Source: Comamonadaceae bacterium
GTDB lineage: Bacteria; Pseudomonadota; Gammaproteobacteria; Burkholderiales; Burkholderiaceae
Reading direction: 5' to 3'
DNA length: 14,031 nucleotides
Assembly (NCBI GenBank): GCA_947505915.1
Contig: CANNNH010000023.1
Location: 1-14,031, forward strand
Position 1 is the first letter of the stretch, and each line of letters starts with the position of its first letter. The position numbers and the translations under genes are program-made. Shown here piece by piece: positions 1-6,974 of this stretch. The notes below the pieces were generated by a model. It was not told where the DNA came from. It saw nothing but the letters and a program-made list of their open reading frames with translations, and ran no database searches.

Positions 1-643
1 CCGGCTTGAGCACGGCGTGCAGTTCCTTGATCTCGGCCATCAAGGCTTCGTCAATCGCCAGGCGGCCGGCGGTATCCACCAGCAGCACATCAAAAAAGTG
101 GCGTTTGGCGTAGTCGAGCGCGGCGCGGGCAATGTCCACCGGTTTTTGGTCTGGACTGCTGGGGAACCATTCGGCGCCAGCTTGTGCCGTCACGGTTTTG
201 AGCTGCTCAATGGCGGCCGGGCGGTAAACGTCGCCGGAGACCGTCAGCACTTTTTTCTTGCGCTTATCTATCAGGTGCTTGGCCAGCTTGGCGGTGGTCG
301 TGGTTTTGCCCGCGCCCTGCAAGCCGGCCATCAAAATCACGGCCGGGGGTTGCGCCGCCAGATTGATGTCACTCACGCCCTCGCCCATGGTGGCGGCCAG
401 TTCGCGGTTGACGATACCGACCAGCGCCTGACCCGGCGAGAGCGAACCCATGACTTCCTGGCCCAGGGCTTTTTCTTTGACGCGGGCAATGAAGTCGCGC
501 ACCACCGGCAAAGCCACGTCGGCCTCGAGCAAAGCCATGCGCACTTCGCGCAGCATGTCTTGCACATTCGACTCGGTGATGCGGGCCTGGCCGCGCATTT
601 CTTTAACGAGACGGGAGAGTTTGTCGGTGAGGGCTGAGGCCAT
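1..643 (-). CDS. ffh: Signal recognition particle protein Ffh, N-terminal part (partial)
   Basis: Ffh is the GTPase of the signal recognition particle. With 4.5S RNA it carries nascent inner-membrane proteins to FtsY. The visible 214 residues start at ATG 643 and run off the left edge, so the end of the G domain and the M domain are missing. The N-terminal helical bundle covers about residues 1-85. The G1 P-loop GLQGAGKTTTTAKL is at 107-120, the DVYRPAA segment at 138-144 and the G3 DTAGR at 190-194, all diagnostic of SRP GTPases. The start is supported by a GGAG Shine-Dalgarno seven bases upstream, which lies inside a small hairpin. The gene diverges from a CcsA-like gene, as ffh does from ypjD in E. 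coli. Confidence 0.97.
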   Translation of the reverse strand, partial: MASALTDKLSRLVKEMRGQARITESNVQDMLREVRMALLEADVALPVVRDFIARVKEKALGQEVMGSLSPGQALVGIVNRELAATMGEGVSDINLAAQPPAVILMAGLQGAGKTTTTAKLAKHLIDKRKKKVLTVSGDVYRPAAIEQLKTVTAQAGAEWFPSSPDQKPVDIARAALDYAKRHFFDVLLVDTAGRLAIDEALMAEIKELHAVLKP

Positions 644-650
644 GGGTTGG

Positions 651-664
651 CTCCACGCATGGAG
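651..664 (-). promoter_or_regulatory. Small hairpin covering the ffh ribosome binding site
   Basis: On the minus strand the bases CTCCA-TGCG-TGGAG form a five-base-pair stem with a four-base loop. The 3' arm contains the GGAG that is the only good Shine-Dalgarno sequence for the ffh start at 643. The stem is short and may be only marginally stable, so a control role is inference. Confidence 0.35.
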
Positions 665-670
665 CAAAGG

Positions 671-700
671 TTGTTTAAAACAAGCAGCTCGGGATAAACT
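671..700 (+). promoter_or_regulatory. Putative sigma70 promoter for the ccsA-PP0621-ampD run
   Basis: TTGTTT (671-676) and TAAACT (695-700) are spaced by 18 bases and resemble -35 and -10 hexamers. The predicted transcript start is near 706-708, practically at the ATG at 707. The -35 lies in a symmetric element TTGTTT-A-AAACAA (671-683), inside the 63-bp divergent region shared with ffh. The match is moderate. Confidence 0.4.
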
Positions 701-706
701 GTACAA

Positions 707-1507
707 ATGATTTTAGCTTTCAGCCCAACGTTCGGCCTGGCCATGGCGACCGCAGCTGTACTTTTGTACGGCCTGCTGGCGCTGGCAAGCAAGAGGCTGC
801 CCGCAGCCGCAGCCAGCGCTGTTCTGCTGGCCGCTTGCTTTTTTCAGGCCCTGACGCTGGCCGAAGGCCTGTTGGGGGACCCCCCGCGCTTTGGCTTTGC
901 ACCGGCGCTTTCTATGACCGTGTGGATGGTGGTGCTGGTCTACGCGATTGAAAGCAAATTGATCCCGGAGCTGCGGGCACGTTGGGCGCTGTCTGCGCTG
1001 GGCGCTGCCGTGGTGCTGCTGTCTATGGTGTTCCCGGGCTCCAGCTACACCCAAATTGCCTCCCCCTGGTTGCCGCTGCACTGGGCCCTGGGCATTGCTT
1101 CTTACGGGCTGTTTGGCGCGGCGCTGTTGCATGGTTGGTTGATCAGCCGGGCGGAACTCTCCATGCGTACGGCGCTGGCAGCAGATACTGGCGTTCCCCT
1201 ACTTAAGTTAGAGCGTTTGACCTTTCGCTTTGTCGAAGCCGGTTTCATCTTGCTGACGGCCTCTTTGTTGGCCGGTTGGTTGTTTGCCGAAACGCTGTAC
1301 GGTCCTCAGCTTAAGTCCATGTGGAACCACAAGACCATTTTTTCGGTACTGGCCTGGCTGAGCTTTGCCGGCTTGCTGATCGGGCGGGCCCGACTGGGCT
1401 GGCGCGGCCGCACCGCACGCAAAGTTCTTTATCTAGGCTCGGGACTGCTGCTGCTGGGCTACGCCGGCTCGCGCTTTGTCCTTGAAGTCGTGTTGCAGCG
1501 CGCATGA
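707..1507 (+). CDS. Cytochrome c assembly family membrane protein (CcsA/YpjD-like)
   Basis: A 266-residue integral membrane protein with about eight hydrophobic segments (roughly 9-27, 34-52, 65-82, 95-110, 125-147, 175-193, 208-227, 238-256). Conserved histidines lie in LHWALG (H125) and NHKTIFS (H208), followed by GWRGR near 231-235. These are features of the cytochrome c assembly (CcmC/CcsA-type) family, and position next to ffh matches E. coli ypjD. True CcsA proteins handle heme for cytochrome c maturation. Whether this shorter YpjD-like form does so is not established. The ATG at 707 lacks a clear Shine-Dalgarno sequence and is nearly at the predicted transcript start, so it may be leaderless. 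Another in-frame ATG at 743 has no better site. The stop overlaps the next start by four bases (ATGA). Confidence 0.85.
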   Translation: MILAFSPTFGLAMATAAVLLYGLLALASKRLPAAAASAVLLAACFFQALTLAEGLLGDPPRFGFAPALSMTVWMVVLVYAIESKLIPELRARWALSALGAAVVLLSMVFPGSSYTQIASPWLPLHWALGIASYGLFGAALLHGWLISRAELSMRTALAADTGVPLLKLERLTFRFVEAGFILLTASLLAGWLFAETLYGPQLKSMWNHKTIFSVLAWLSFAGLLIGRARLGWRGRTARKVLYLGSGLLLLGYAGSRFVLEVVLQRA

Positions 1508-1755
1508 AATACCTTGTGATACTGGCTTTGGTGCTGGCCGTGATCTGGCTGTGGCAAGGCAAGCGCCGCGCCTCATTGGCTGAAAAAGCCCGCAAGCAAC
1601 AAGCGCCTCAAGCCAGCAGCAAGGGCAGGGCCTTGCAAACCACAGAAGTGATCGCCTGCGACGTCTGTGCGGTGCATATGCCGCTGAACGAAGCCTTGAC
1701 GGGCGGGCGCGGCGTTTACTGCAGTGAAGCGCACCGGCTTCAGGCTGAAAGCTGA
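1504..1755 (+). CDS. Small membrane-anchored Cys/His protein, PP0621-like
   Basis: An 83-residue protein. Residues 1-17 form one hydrophobic N-terminal helix, followed by a basic, charged linker (19-45). The C-terminal module has C52-x2-C55-x2-H58 and C73-x3-H77 (VYCSEAH), a likely metal-binding knuckle. This layout matches the uncharacterised PP0621 family found beside ampD in proteobacteria; its function is unknown. The start overlaps the upstream stop in an ATGA junction and has no strong Shine-Dalgarno sequence of its own, so translation is probably coupled. The stop codon is in the same frame as ampD and only six bases from its start. The family name is from memory of the pattern; the membrane anchor and Cys/His spacing are seen directly. 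Confidence 0.75.
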   Translation: MKYLVILALVLAVIWLWQGKRRASLAEKARKQQAPQASSKGRALQTTEVIACDVCAVHMPLNEALTGGRGVYCSEAHRLQAES

Positions 1756-1761
1756 AACTGC

Positions 1762-2376
1762 GTGCAAGCCGCCGCCACTGATCACAACACCCTGACGAGC
1801 ACGCCTTTGTGGCAAGACGGCTGGTACAGCTTTGCCAGGCATCTGGCCTCGCCGAATTTTGGCGCAAGGCCCGCAGACACGCTCACCGAGCTGGTCGTGA
1901 TTCATTCGATCAGCCTGCCCCCTGGTCAATATGGCACCAACCAGGTGCAACGCCTGTTCACCAACACACTGGACTGGGACTCACACGACTACTTCCGCAG
2001 TATCCGCGGCCTGAAAGTTTCTTCGCATTTTTTCATCGCCCGCGATGGGCAGTTGTGGCAGTTCGTCAGCTGCGATGACCGCGCCTGGCACGCCGGCGAA
2101 TCTTTTTACCGCGGCAAGTCCAATTGCAATGACCACTCGGTCGGCATTGAACTCGAGGGTTTAGAGGGCCAGCGCTTCGAAGACGCGCAGTATGAGAGCC
2201 TGGCCAGCCTGGGCGCGGCACTGCTGCAGGCCTATCCGATTGCGCATGTCGCAGGCCATGAGCATGTGGCGCCCGGCCGCAAGCAAGACCCGGGAAACGG
2301 TTTTCAGTGGTCCGCACTCCAACGCGCCCTGGGCCTGTCGGCTGTGAACTTTCCTACCCATACAAGCTCAAACTGA
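1762..2376 (+). CDS. ampD: 1,6-anhydro-N-acetylmuramyl-L-alanine amidase AmpD
   Basis: AmpD is a cytoplasmic zinc amidase that cleaves the stem peptide from 1,6-anhydro-MurNAc muropeptides during cell-wall recycling. In many bacteria it thereby keeps AmpR-controlled beta-lactamase off. The 204-residue product aligns by eye with E. coli AmpD along its length. Zinc ligands are H48 (VVIHSISLPPG), H166 (GHEHVAPGRK) and D176 (KQDPG), with K174 beside them. The catalytic glutamate is E130 (GIELEG). There is no signal peptide, fitting the cytosolic form. The start is GTG at 1762: the preceding in-frame codons are a stop and two others, and no other start codon lies before the conserved WQDGW region except leucine codons. 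No good Shine-Dalgarno sequence is visible, so coupling to the upstream gene is likely. It is about 15 residues longer at the N terminus than E. coli AmpD. Confidence 0.93.
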   Translation: MQAAATDHNTLTSTPLWQDGWYSFARHLASPNFGARPADTLTELVVIHSISLPPGQYGTNQVQRLFTNTLDWDSHDYFRSIRGLKVSSHFFIARDGQLWQFVSCDDRAWHAGESFYRGKSNCNDHSVGIELEGLEGQRFEDAQYESLASLGAALLQAYPIAHVAGHEHVAPGRKQDPGNGFQWSALQRALGLSAVNFPTHTSSN

Positions 2377-2420
2377 GCCGGCCACCCCAACTTGGGGTTA
2401 GCCCTGAATCAACCTAAACG

Positions 2421-2434
2421 TTACAGATGTGTAA
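2421..2434. promoter_or_regulatory. Palindrome upstream of the nrdA promoter
   Basis: TTACA-GATG-TGTAA is a perfect five-base inverted repeat with a four-base centre, about 20 bp upstream of the first NrdR box. It has the size of a dimeric regulator site, but I cannot assign a regulator and chance is possible. Confidence 0.3.
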
Positions 2435-2454
2435 TTTGGTGATTCATCAAAAAA

Positions 2455-2470
2455 ACACTACATGTAGTGC
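2455..2470. promoter_or_regulatory. NrdR box 1
   Basis: ACACTACATGTAGTGC matches the NrdR operator consensus (acaCwAtATaTwGtgt) with its inverted CACTA/TAGTG arms. NrdR is an ATP-cone repressor that senses dNTP/ATP and shuts off ribonucleotide reductase genes. The box abuts the -35 hexamer of the predicted nrdA promoter. Confidence 0.85.
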
Positions 2471-2499
2471 TTGAATAAGTTGCCGACACTAGATATAGT
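2471..2499 (+). promoter_or_regulatory. Predicted sigma70 promoter of nrdA
   Basis: TTGAAT (2471-2476) and TATAGT (2494-2499) are separated by exactly 17 bases. Each differs from consensus at one or two positions. The predicted transcript start is about 2506, giving a leader of about 135 bases. The -10 lies inside NrdR box 2 and the -35 directly follows box 1, as expected for repressor occlusion. Confidence 0.75.
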
Positions 2500-2501
2500 G
2501 C
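2486..2501. promoter_or_regulatory. NrdR box 2
   Basis: ACACTAGATATAGTGC matches the NrdR operator consensus. Its start is 31 bp from that of box 1, about three helical turns, the usual arrangement for cooperative NrdR binding on one DNA face. It contains the whole predicted -10 hexamer. Confidence 0.87.
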
Positions 2502-2519
2502 TTAGGCTTCTTGAGCCAA

Positions 2520-2633
2520 ATGCGATTTAATACATTTGCCCAAGCGCCAAAATTACAAAAAAACCAACACGCCACCGCTGAAAACACAGTCCCACCATTG
2601 CTGACTCAGTCGCACACAAACCATATAACTTAG
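2520..2633 (+). other. Upstream ORF in the nrdA leader (37 codons)
   Basis: An ATG at 2520 opens 37 codons ending in TAG at 2631-2633. That stop overlaps the nrdA Shine-Dalgarno sequence (AGGAAA from 2632), eight bases before the nrdA ATG. The ORF lies wholly within the predicted transcript. Its own ribosome site is poor (GAG five bases upstream), and its A-ending codons are unlike the GC-rich third positions of neighbouring genes. It may be an untranslated, unstructured leader or a regulatory leader peptide; I cannot tell which. Confidence 0.3.
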
Positions 2634-2640
2634 GAAATTC

Positions 2641-5577
2641 ATGCACACCAGCATCCAAACGACAGCCGGCTTGCCAGCCGGCCAAGGCACAGCCACTGCA
2701 GGCAGCGAAGCACAGACCGCCGCCACGGCGTACAGCCAGTACCAGATCATTCGCCGCAACGGTGCCGTCGTTCCTTTTGAGCCCAACAAGATCGCGGTCG
2801 CCATGATGAAAGCCTTTCTGGCTGTGCATGGCACGCAGGGTGCGGCCTCTGCCAGCGTTCGTGAAACCGTTGATGGCTTGACCCAGGCGGTGATCCGCGC
2901 ACTGATGCGTTCGCGCCCGGGCGGCGGTACTTTCCACATTGAAGATGTGCAAGACCAGGTCGAGCTCGGCCTGATGCGCGGCGGTCACCATGAAATCGCT
3001 CGCGCTTATGTGCTTTACCGTGAAAAGCGCACGCAAGAGCGCGCCCTCGAGCGTTCACGCCAGGCCAGCCACCAGATGCCTGAAATCGCTTCTTTGCATG
3101 TCATTGACCGCGGCCAGAAAGTCGCGCTCGATGTGCGCCGCCTGCAAGCGCTGATCGAAGCGTCTTGCGCCGGCCTGGGTGACGAGGTCAAACCCGACCC
3201 CATCGTCGCTGAAACCATGCGCAATCTGTATGACGGCGTGCCGATTGACGAGGTCTACAAGGCCTCCATCCTGGCTGCCCGCACACTGATCGAAAAAGAC
3301 CCCGATTACACCTACGCCACTGCGCGCTTGCTCTTGCACACCATCCGCCGCGAAGTCCTGGGCGAAGAAGTCGCCCACGAAGCCATGGGTACCCGCTACG
3401 CTGAGTATTTCCCGAAGTTCATTCAGAAGGGTGTCGATAACGAGTTGCTGGACGAAAAACTGCTGCAGTTTGACTTGGCCCGCCTTGGTGCGGCACTCAA
3501 GCCCGAACGTGACATGCAGTTTGACTACCTGGGGCTGCAGACTCTGTTTGACCGCTATTTCCTGCACGTGCGCAAGCAGCGCATCGAACTGCCGCAAGCC
3601 TTTTTCATGCGTGTGGCCATGGGTCTGTCGCTCGACGAGGTTGACCGCGAGACGCGCGCCATCGAGTTCTACGAAATCATGTCCTCGTTCGACTTCATGT
3701 CGAGCACGCCAACCCTCTTCAATGCAGGCACTTTGCGCTCGCAACTGTCATCGTGCTACCTGACCACGGTCGCCGATGACCTGGGCGGCATTTACGACGC
3801 CATCAAAGAAAACGCACTGCTGTCTAAGTTTGCCGGCGGCCTGGGCAATGATTGGACCCCGGTGCGCGCCCTGGGCGCTCATATTAAGGGCACCAACGGC
3901 GAGTCGCAAGGCGTGGTGCCTTTCCTCAAAGTGGTTAACGACACGGCAGTCGCAGTCAACCAGGGCGGCAAACGCAAAGGCGCCGTGTGCGCCTACCTGG
4001 AGACCTGGCACCTGGATATCGAAGAATTCCTGGAGTTGCGTAAAAACACCGGCGACGACCGCCGCCGCACGCACGACATGAACACCTCCAACTGGATTCC
4101 TGACCTGTTCATGCGCCGCGTGATGGAAAAAGGCAGCTGGACGCTGTTCTCGCCATCCGACGTGCCTGACCTGCACGACAAGTACGGCATTGAGTTCGAA
4201 AAGGCTTACACCGCTTATGAAGCCCGCGCTGAGCGCGGCGAGATCAAGCCTTCGCGCAAGCTGCAAGCCATTGACATGTGGCGCAAGATGCTCTCGATGC
4301 TGTTCGAAACCGGCCATCCCTGGATCACTTTCAAGGATGCCTGCAATATTCGGTCTCCTCAGCAGCATTGCGGCGTGGTGCATTCTTCGAATCTCTGCAC
4401 AGAAATCACGCTCAACACCAGCGAAACCGAAACCGCCGTTTGCAACCTCGGCTCGGTCAATCTGGTGCAGCACCTGAAAGACGGCCCGGACGGCACCAAG
4501 GTGCTGGACCACGACAAGCTCAAGAAAACGATCAAAACGGCCATGCGCATGCTGGACAACGTGATCGACATCAACTACTACGCCGTCAAGAAGGCCCGTG
4601 ACTCCAACATGCGCCACCGCCCGGTCGGTCTGGGCCTGATGGGCTTTCAAGATTGCCTGTACGAATTGCGCACCCCTTACGCCAGCCAGGCGGCAGTGGA
4701 GTTTGCCGACACCTCCATGGAAGCCATCTGCTACTACGCTTACTGGGCGTCGACCGAGCTGGCCAAAGAGCGCGGCAAATACGCCAGTTACAAGGGCTCA
4801 CTGTGGGACAAAGGCATTTTGCCGCTGGACACCCTGGACATGCTGGCCAAAGAGCGTGGCGGCTATATTGAAGTGGACCGTTCATCCACACTGGACTGGG
4901 AAGCTCTGCGCAACAAGATCTCCATCCACGGCATGCGCAATTCCAATTGCGTGGCCATCGCACCGACGGCCACGATTTCCAACATCATCGGCGTTGACGC
5001 CTGCATCGAGCCCTGCTTTGGCAACCTCTCGGTCAAGTCCAATCTGTCGGGCGAGTTCACGGTGATCAACGGCTACCTGGTGCGCGACCTCAAGCGTCTG
5101 GGCCTGTGGGATGACGTGATGGTGGTCGACCTCAAACACTTTGACGGCTCCTTGCGCCCGATCGATCGCGTACCGCAAGAAATCAAAGCGCTGTATGCCA
5201 CGGCCTTTGAAGTCGACGCCACCTGGCTGGTTGAAGCAGCCTCCCGTCGCCAGAAGTGGATTGACCAGGCCCAGTCCCTGAATATTTACATGGCTGGCGC
5301 ATCCGGCAAAAAACTCGACGACACCTACAAGCTGGCCTGGTTGCGCGGCCTCAAGACCACCTATTACCTGCGCACCATGGGCGCTACGCACGCCGAGAAA
5401 TCAACGGTGCAGGCTGGAAAACTCAACTCGGTGGCATCGGGCAACACAAGTGACACCGGCAGCATGAATGCAATGGACGCGGCTGCCGCCACCGCGCATG
5501 CGCAACTGTCCGCATCGCCTGCGACCGACATCAAGTTTTGCGCTATCGATGACCCGGGATGTGAAGCCTGCCAATAA
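2641..5577 (+). CDS. nrdA: Ribonucleoside-diphosphate reductase class Ia, alpha subunit
   Basis: NrdA reduces ribonucleoside diphosphates to deoxy forms with the radical supplied by NrdB. The 978-residue product is about 200 longer than E. coli NrdA. An N-terminal ATP-cone (about 33-125, beginning YQIIRRNGAVVPFEPNKI) is the dATP/ATP activity switch, preceded by a 30-residue low-complexity tail. The ten-stranded barrel domain covers roughly 250-910. Active-site cysteines are C372 (SSCYL) and C601 (CNLGS). The thiyl-radical loop SSNLCTEI carries N584, C586 and E588. The radical-relay tyrosine pair is Y908-Y909 (TTYYLRT). The C-terminal shuttle pair is C974/C977 (CEAC). All key residues are present. 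The ATG at 2641 has AGGAAA five to eight bases upstream. Transcription is probably controlled by the two NrdR boxes. nrdB follows after 133 bp, so both are likely co-expressed. Confidence 0.97.
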   Translation: MHTSIQTTAGLPAGQGTATAGSEAQTAATAYSQYQIIRRNGAVVPFEPNKIAVAMMKAFLAVHGTQGAASASVRETVDGLTQAVIRALMRSRPGGGTFHIEDVQDQVELGLMRGGHHEIARAYVLYREKRTQERALERSRQASHQMPEIASLHVIDRGQKVALDVRRLQALIEASCAGLGDEVKPDPIVAETMRNLYDGVPIDEVYKASILAARTLIEKDPDYTYATARLLLHTIRREVLGEEVAHEAMGTRYAEYFPKFIQKGVDNELLDEKLLQFDLARLGAALKPERDMQFDYLGLQTLFDRYFLHVRKQRIELPQAFFMRVAMGLSLDEVDRETRAIEFYEIMSSFDFMSSTPTLFNAGTLRSQLSSCYLTTVADDLGGIYDAIKENALLSKFAGGLGNDWTPVRALGAHIKGTNGESQGVVPFLKVVNDTAVAVNQGGKRKGAVCAYLETWHLDIEEFLELRKNTGDDRRRTHDMNTSNWIPDLFMRRVMEKGSWTLFSPSDVPDLHDKYGIEFEKAYTAYEARAERGEIKPSRKLQAIDMWRKMLSMLFETGHPWITFKDACNIRSPQQHCGVVHSSNLCTEITLNTSETETAVCNLGSVNLVQHLKDGPDGTKVLDHDKLKKTIKTAMRMLDNVIDINYYAVKKARDSNMRHRPVGLGLMGFQDCLYELRTPYASQAAVEFADTSMEAICYYAYWASTELAKERGKYASYKGSLWDKGILPLDTLDMLAKERGGYIEVDRSSTLDWEALRNKISIHGMRNSNCVAIAPTATISNIIGVDACIEPCFGNLSVKSNLSGEFTVINGYLVRDLKRLGLWDDVMVVDLKHFDGSLRPIDRVPQEIKALYATAFEVDATWLVEAASRRQKWIDQAQSLNIYMAGASGKKLDDTYKLAWLRGLKTTYYLRTMGATHAEKSTVQAGKLNSVASGNTSDTGSMNAMDAAAATAHAQLSASPATDIKFCAIDDPGCEACQ

Positions 5578-5579
5578 AA

Positions 5580-5619
5580 ATCGAATGCGCGCCCGCTTGC
5601 TGGCGCGCTTGAATTCGAT
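5580..5619. other. Large hairpin between nrdA and nrdB
   Basis: Arms ATCGAAT/ATTCGAT and GCGCGCC/GGCGCGC form a 7+7 base-pair stem with an eight-base loop and a four-base bulge (TTGA) on the 3' side. It begins just after the nrdA stop. No T tract follows on the plus strand, so it is not a normal terminator for nrdA. An A tract precedes it, so it would act as a terminator for minus-strand transcripts. It could also protect or separate the nrdA and nrdB parts of the mRNA. Confidence 0.6.
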
Positions 5620-5660
5620 GCAATAGAACAACACTCACTTCAGCGATTTCAATGAATAAC

Positions 5661-5689
5661 TTTTCATTTTTTCTCGCTGCTTTCATAAT
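5661..5689 (+). promoter_or_regulatory. Weak candidate promoter for nrdB
   Basis: TTTTCA (5661-5666), a 17-base spacer and CATAAT (5684-5689) lie in an AT-rich stretch just before nrdB. The -10 is a good match and the -35 is poor. No NrdR box is visible here. nrdB may simply be read through from nrdA. Confidence 0.25.
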
Positions 5690-5710
5690 CCGAAGTTATT
5701 GGAAACATCT

Positions 5711-6943
5711 ATGTTGACCTGGGACGAAGAAGTCAAACCATCACTGCCAACTCCGCTTGCCAGCAGCTCTACCGACAGCCGCTCGATGGAGCATCCGCTT
5801 TTTTCAGCGCAGCCTCAAGCCAACACACTCCCCCGCATGCTCAACGATGGTGCCATGGCACCTGTTCAGCCTGTCGCAAAGCCTACCGTGTCTGACTCCT
5901 CAGCACCTGCCGTGCCGGCAGTGCATCGCCGGGTTAAAGCTTCCGACAAGCGCATCATCAATGGCCAGACCGATGTCAACCAGCTGGTGCCTTTCAAATA
6001 CAAGTGGGCTTGGGAAAAGTACCTGGCAACCTGCGCCAACCATTGGATGCCGCAGGAAGTCAATATGACCCGCGACATCGCACTTTGGAAAGACCCCAAT
6101 GGTTTGACCGATGACGAGCGCCGCCTGGTCATGCGCAACCTCGGCTTTTTCGTCACCGCAGACTCGCTGGCCGCCAACAACATTGTGCTGGGCACTTACC
6201 GCCACATCACCGCGCCGGAGTGCCGCCAGTTTCTGCTGCGCCAGGCTTTTGAAGAAGCTATTCACACACACGCCTACCAATACATCACCGAGTCTCTGGG
6301 CTTGGACGAGGGCGAGATTTTCAACGCCTACAACGAAGTTCAATCGATCCGAGACAAGGACCAGTTCCTGATCCCGTTCATCGACGCCATCTCCGACCCC
6401 AACTTCAAGACCGGCACGCTTGAAAACGACCAGACCCTGTTGAAGTCCCTGATCGTTTTCGCCTGCCTGATGGAAGGCCTGTTCTTTTACGTCGGCTTCA
6501 CGCAGATCCTGGCGCTGGGTCGCCAGAACAAGATGACCGGTGCCGCCGAGCAATACCAGTACATCCTTCGTGACGAGTCCATGCACTGCAATTTCGGTAT
6601 CGACCTGATCAACCAGCTCAAGCTGGAAAATCCTCAACTCTGGACACCTGAGTTCAAAGAAGAAATCAAAGCCCTGTTCATGAAGGCTGTCGAACTGGAA
6701 TACCGCTACGCCGAAGACACCATGCCCCGCGGCGTGCTGGGCCTGAACGCCTCTATGTTCAAGGGCTACTTGCGCTACATCGCCAACCGCCGTGCAACCC
6801 AGATCGGTCTGGAAACACTGTTCCCGAACGAAGAAAATCCATTCCCGTGGATGAGCGAAATGATTGACCTCAAGAAAGAACGCAACTTCTTTGAGACCCG
6901 TGTGATTGAGTACCAGTCTGGTGGCGCTCTTTCCTGGGATTGA
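5711..6943 (+). CDS. nrdB: Ribonucleoside-diphosphate reductase class Ia, beta subunit
   Basis: NrdB houses the di-iron/tyrosyl radical cofactor that starts catalysis in NrdA. With the ATG at 5711 the product has 410 residues. This start is preferred over the in-frame TTG at 5699 because GGAA lies six bases upstream. Iron ligands by family pattern are D151 (TADS), E182 and H185 (EEAIHTHAY), E255 (LMEGLF), E289 and H292 (RDESMH). The radical tyrosine is Y189, four residues after H185 as in E. coli, so this is the class Ia/b tyrosyl type and not a Tyr-less class Ic form. Residues 1-75 are a Ser/Pro/Ala-rich extension absent from E. coli NrdB. The C-terminal tail ([13 protein letters not shown]), with a conserved tyrosine, should dock into NrdA. 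A terminator follows. Confidence 0.96.
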   Translation: MLTWDEEVKPSLPTPLASSSTDSRSMEHPLFSAQPQANTLPRMLNDGAMAPVQPVAKPTVSDSSAPAVPAVHRRVKASDKRIINGQTDVNQLVPFKYKWAWEKYLATCANHWMPQEVNMTRDIALWKDPNGLTDDERRLVMRNLGFFVTADSLAANNIVLGTYRHITAPECRQFLLRQAFEEAIHTHAYQYITESLGLDEGEIFNAYNEVQSIRDKDQFLIPFIDAISDPNFKTGTLENDQTLLKSLIVFACLMEGLFFYVGFTQILALGRQNKMTGAAEQYQYILRDESMHCNFGIDLINQLKLENPQLWTPEFKEEIKALFMKAVELEYRYAEDTMPRGVLGLNASMFKGYLRYIANRRATQIGLETLFPNEENPFPWMSEMIDLKKERNFFETRVIEYQSGGALSWD

Positions 6944-6974
6944 ATTTTTTGAACCCTATGATTTTTGAAACATG

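Noticed and set aside
17..637. Plus-strand frame of about 206 codons over ffh
   Set aside because: The minus strand clearly encodes the SRP GTPase G1 and G3 motifs over the same bases.
2384..2398. Perfect inverted repeat ACCCCAA-C-TTGGGGT after ampD as a terminator
   Set aside because: The loop is very tight and no T tract follows, so I do not call it a terminator. It could still be a minor 3' structure.
3748..4650. A 300-codon minus-strand frame inside nrdA
   Set aside because: Fully covered by nrdA, whose active-site loop lies in the same stretch. No ribosome site and no recognisable family.
5699..5710. TTG start four codons before the nrdB ATG
   Set aside because: The ATG at 5711 has GGAA at a good distance and begins the familiar MLTWDEE; the TTG has no ribosome site.
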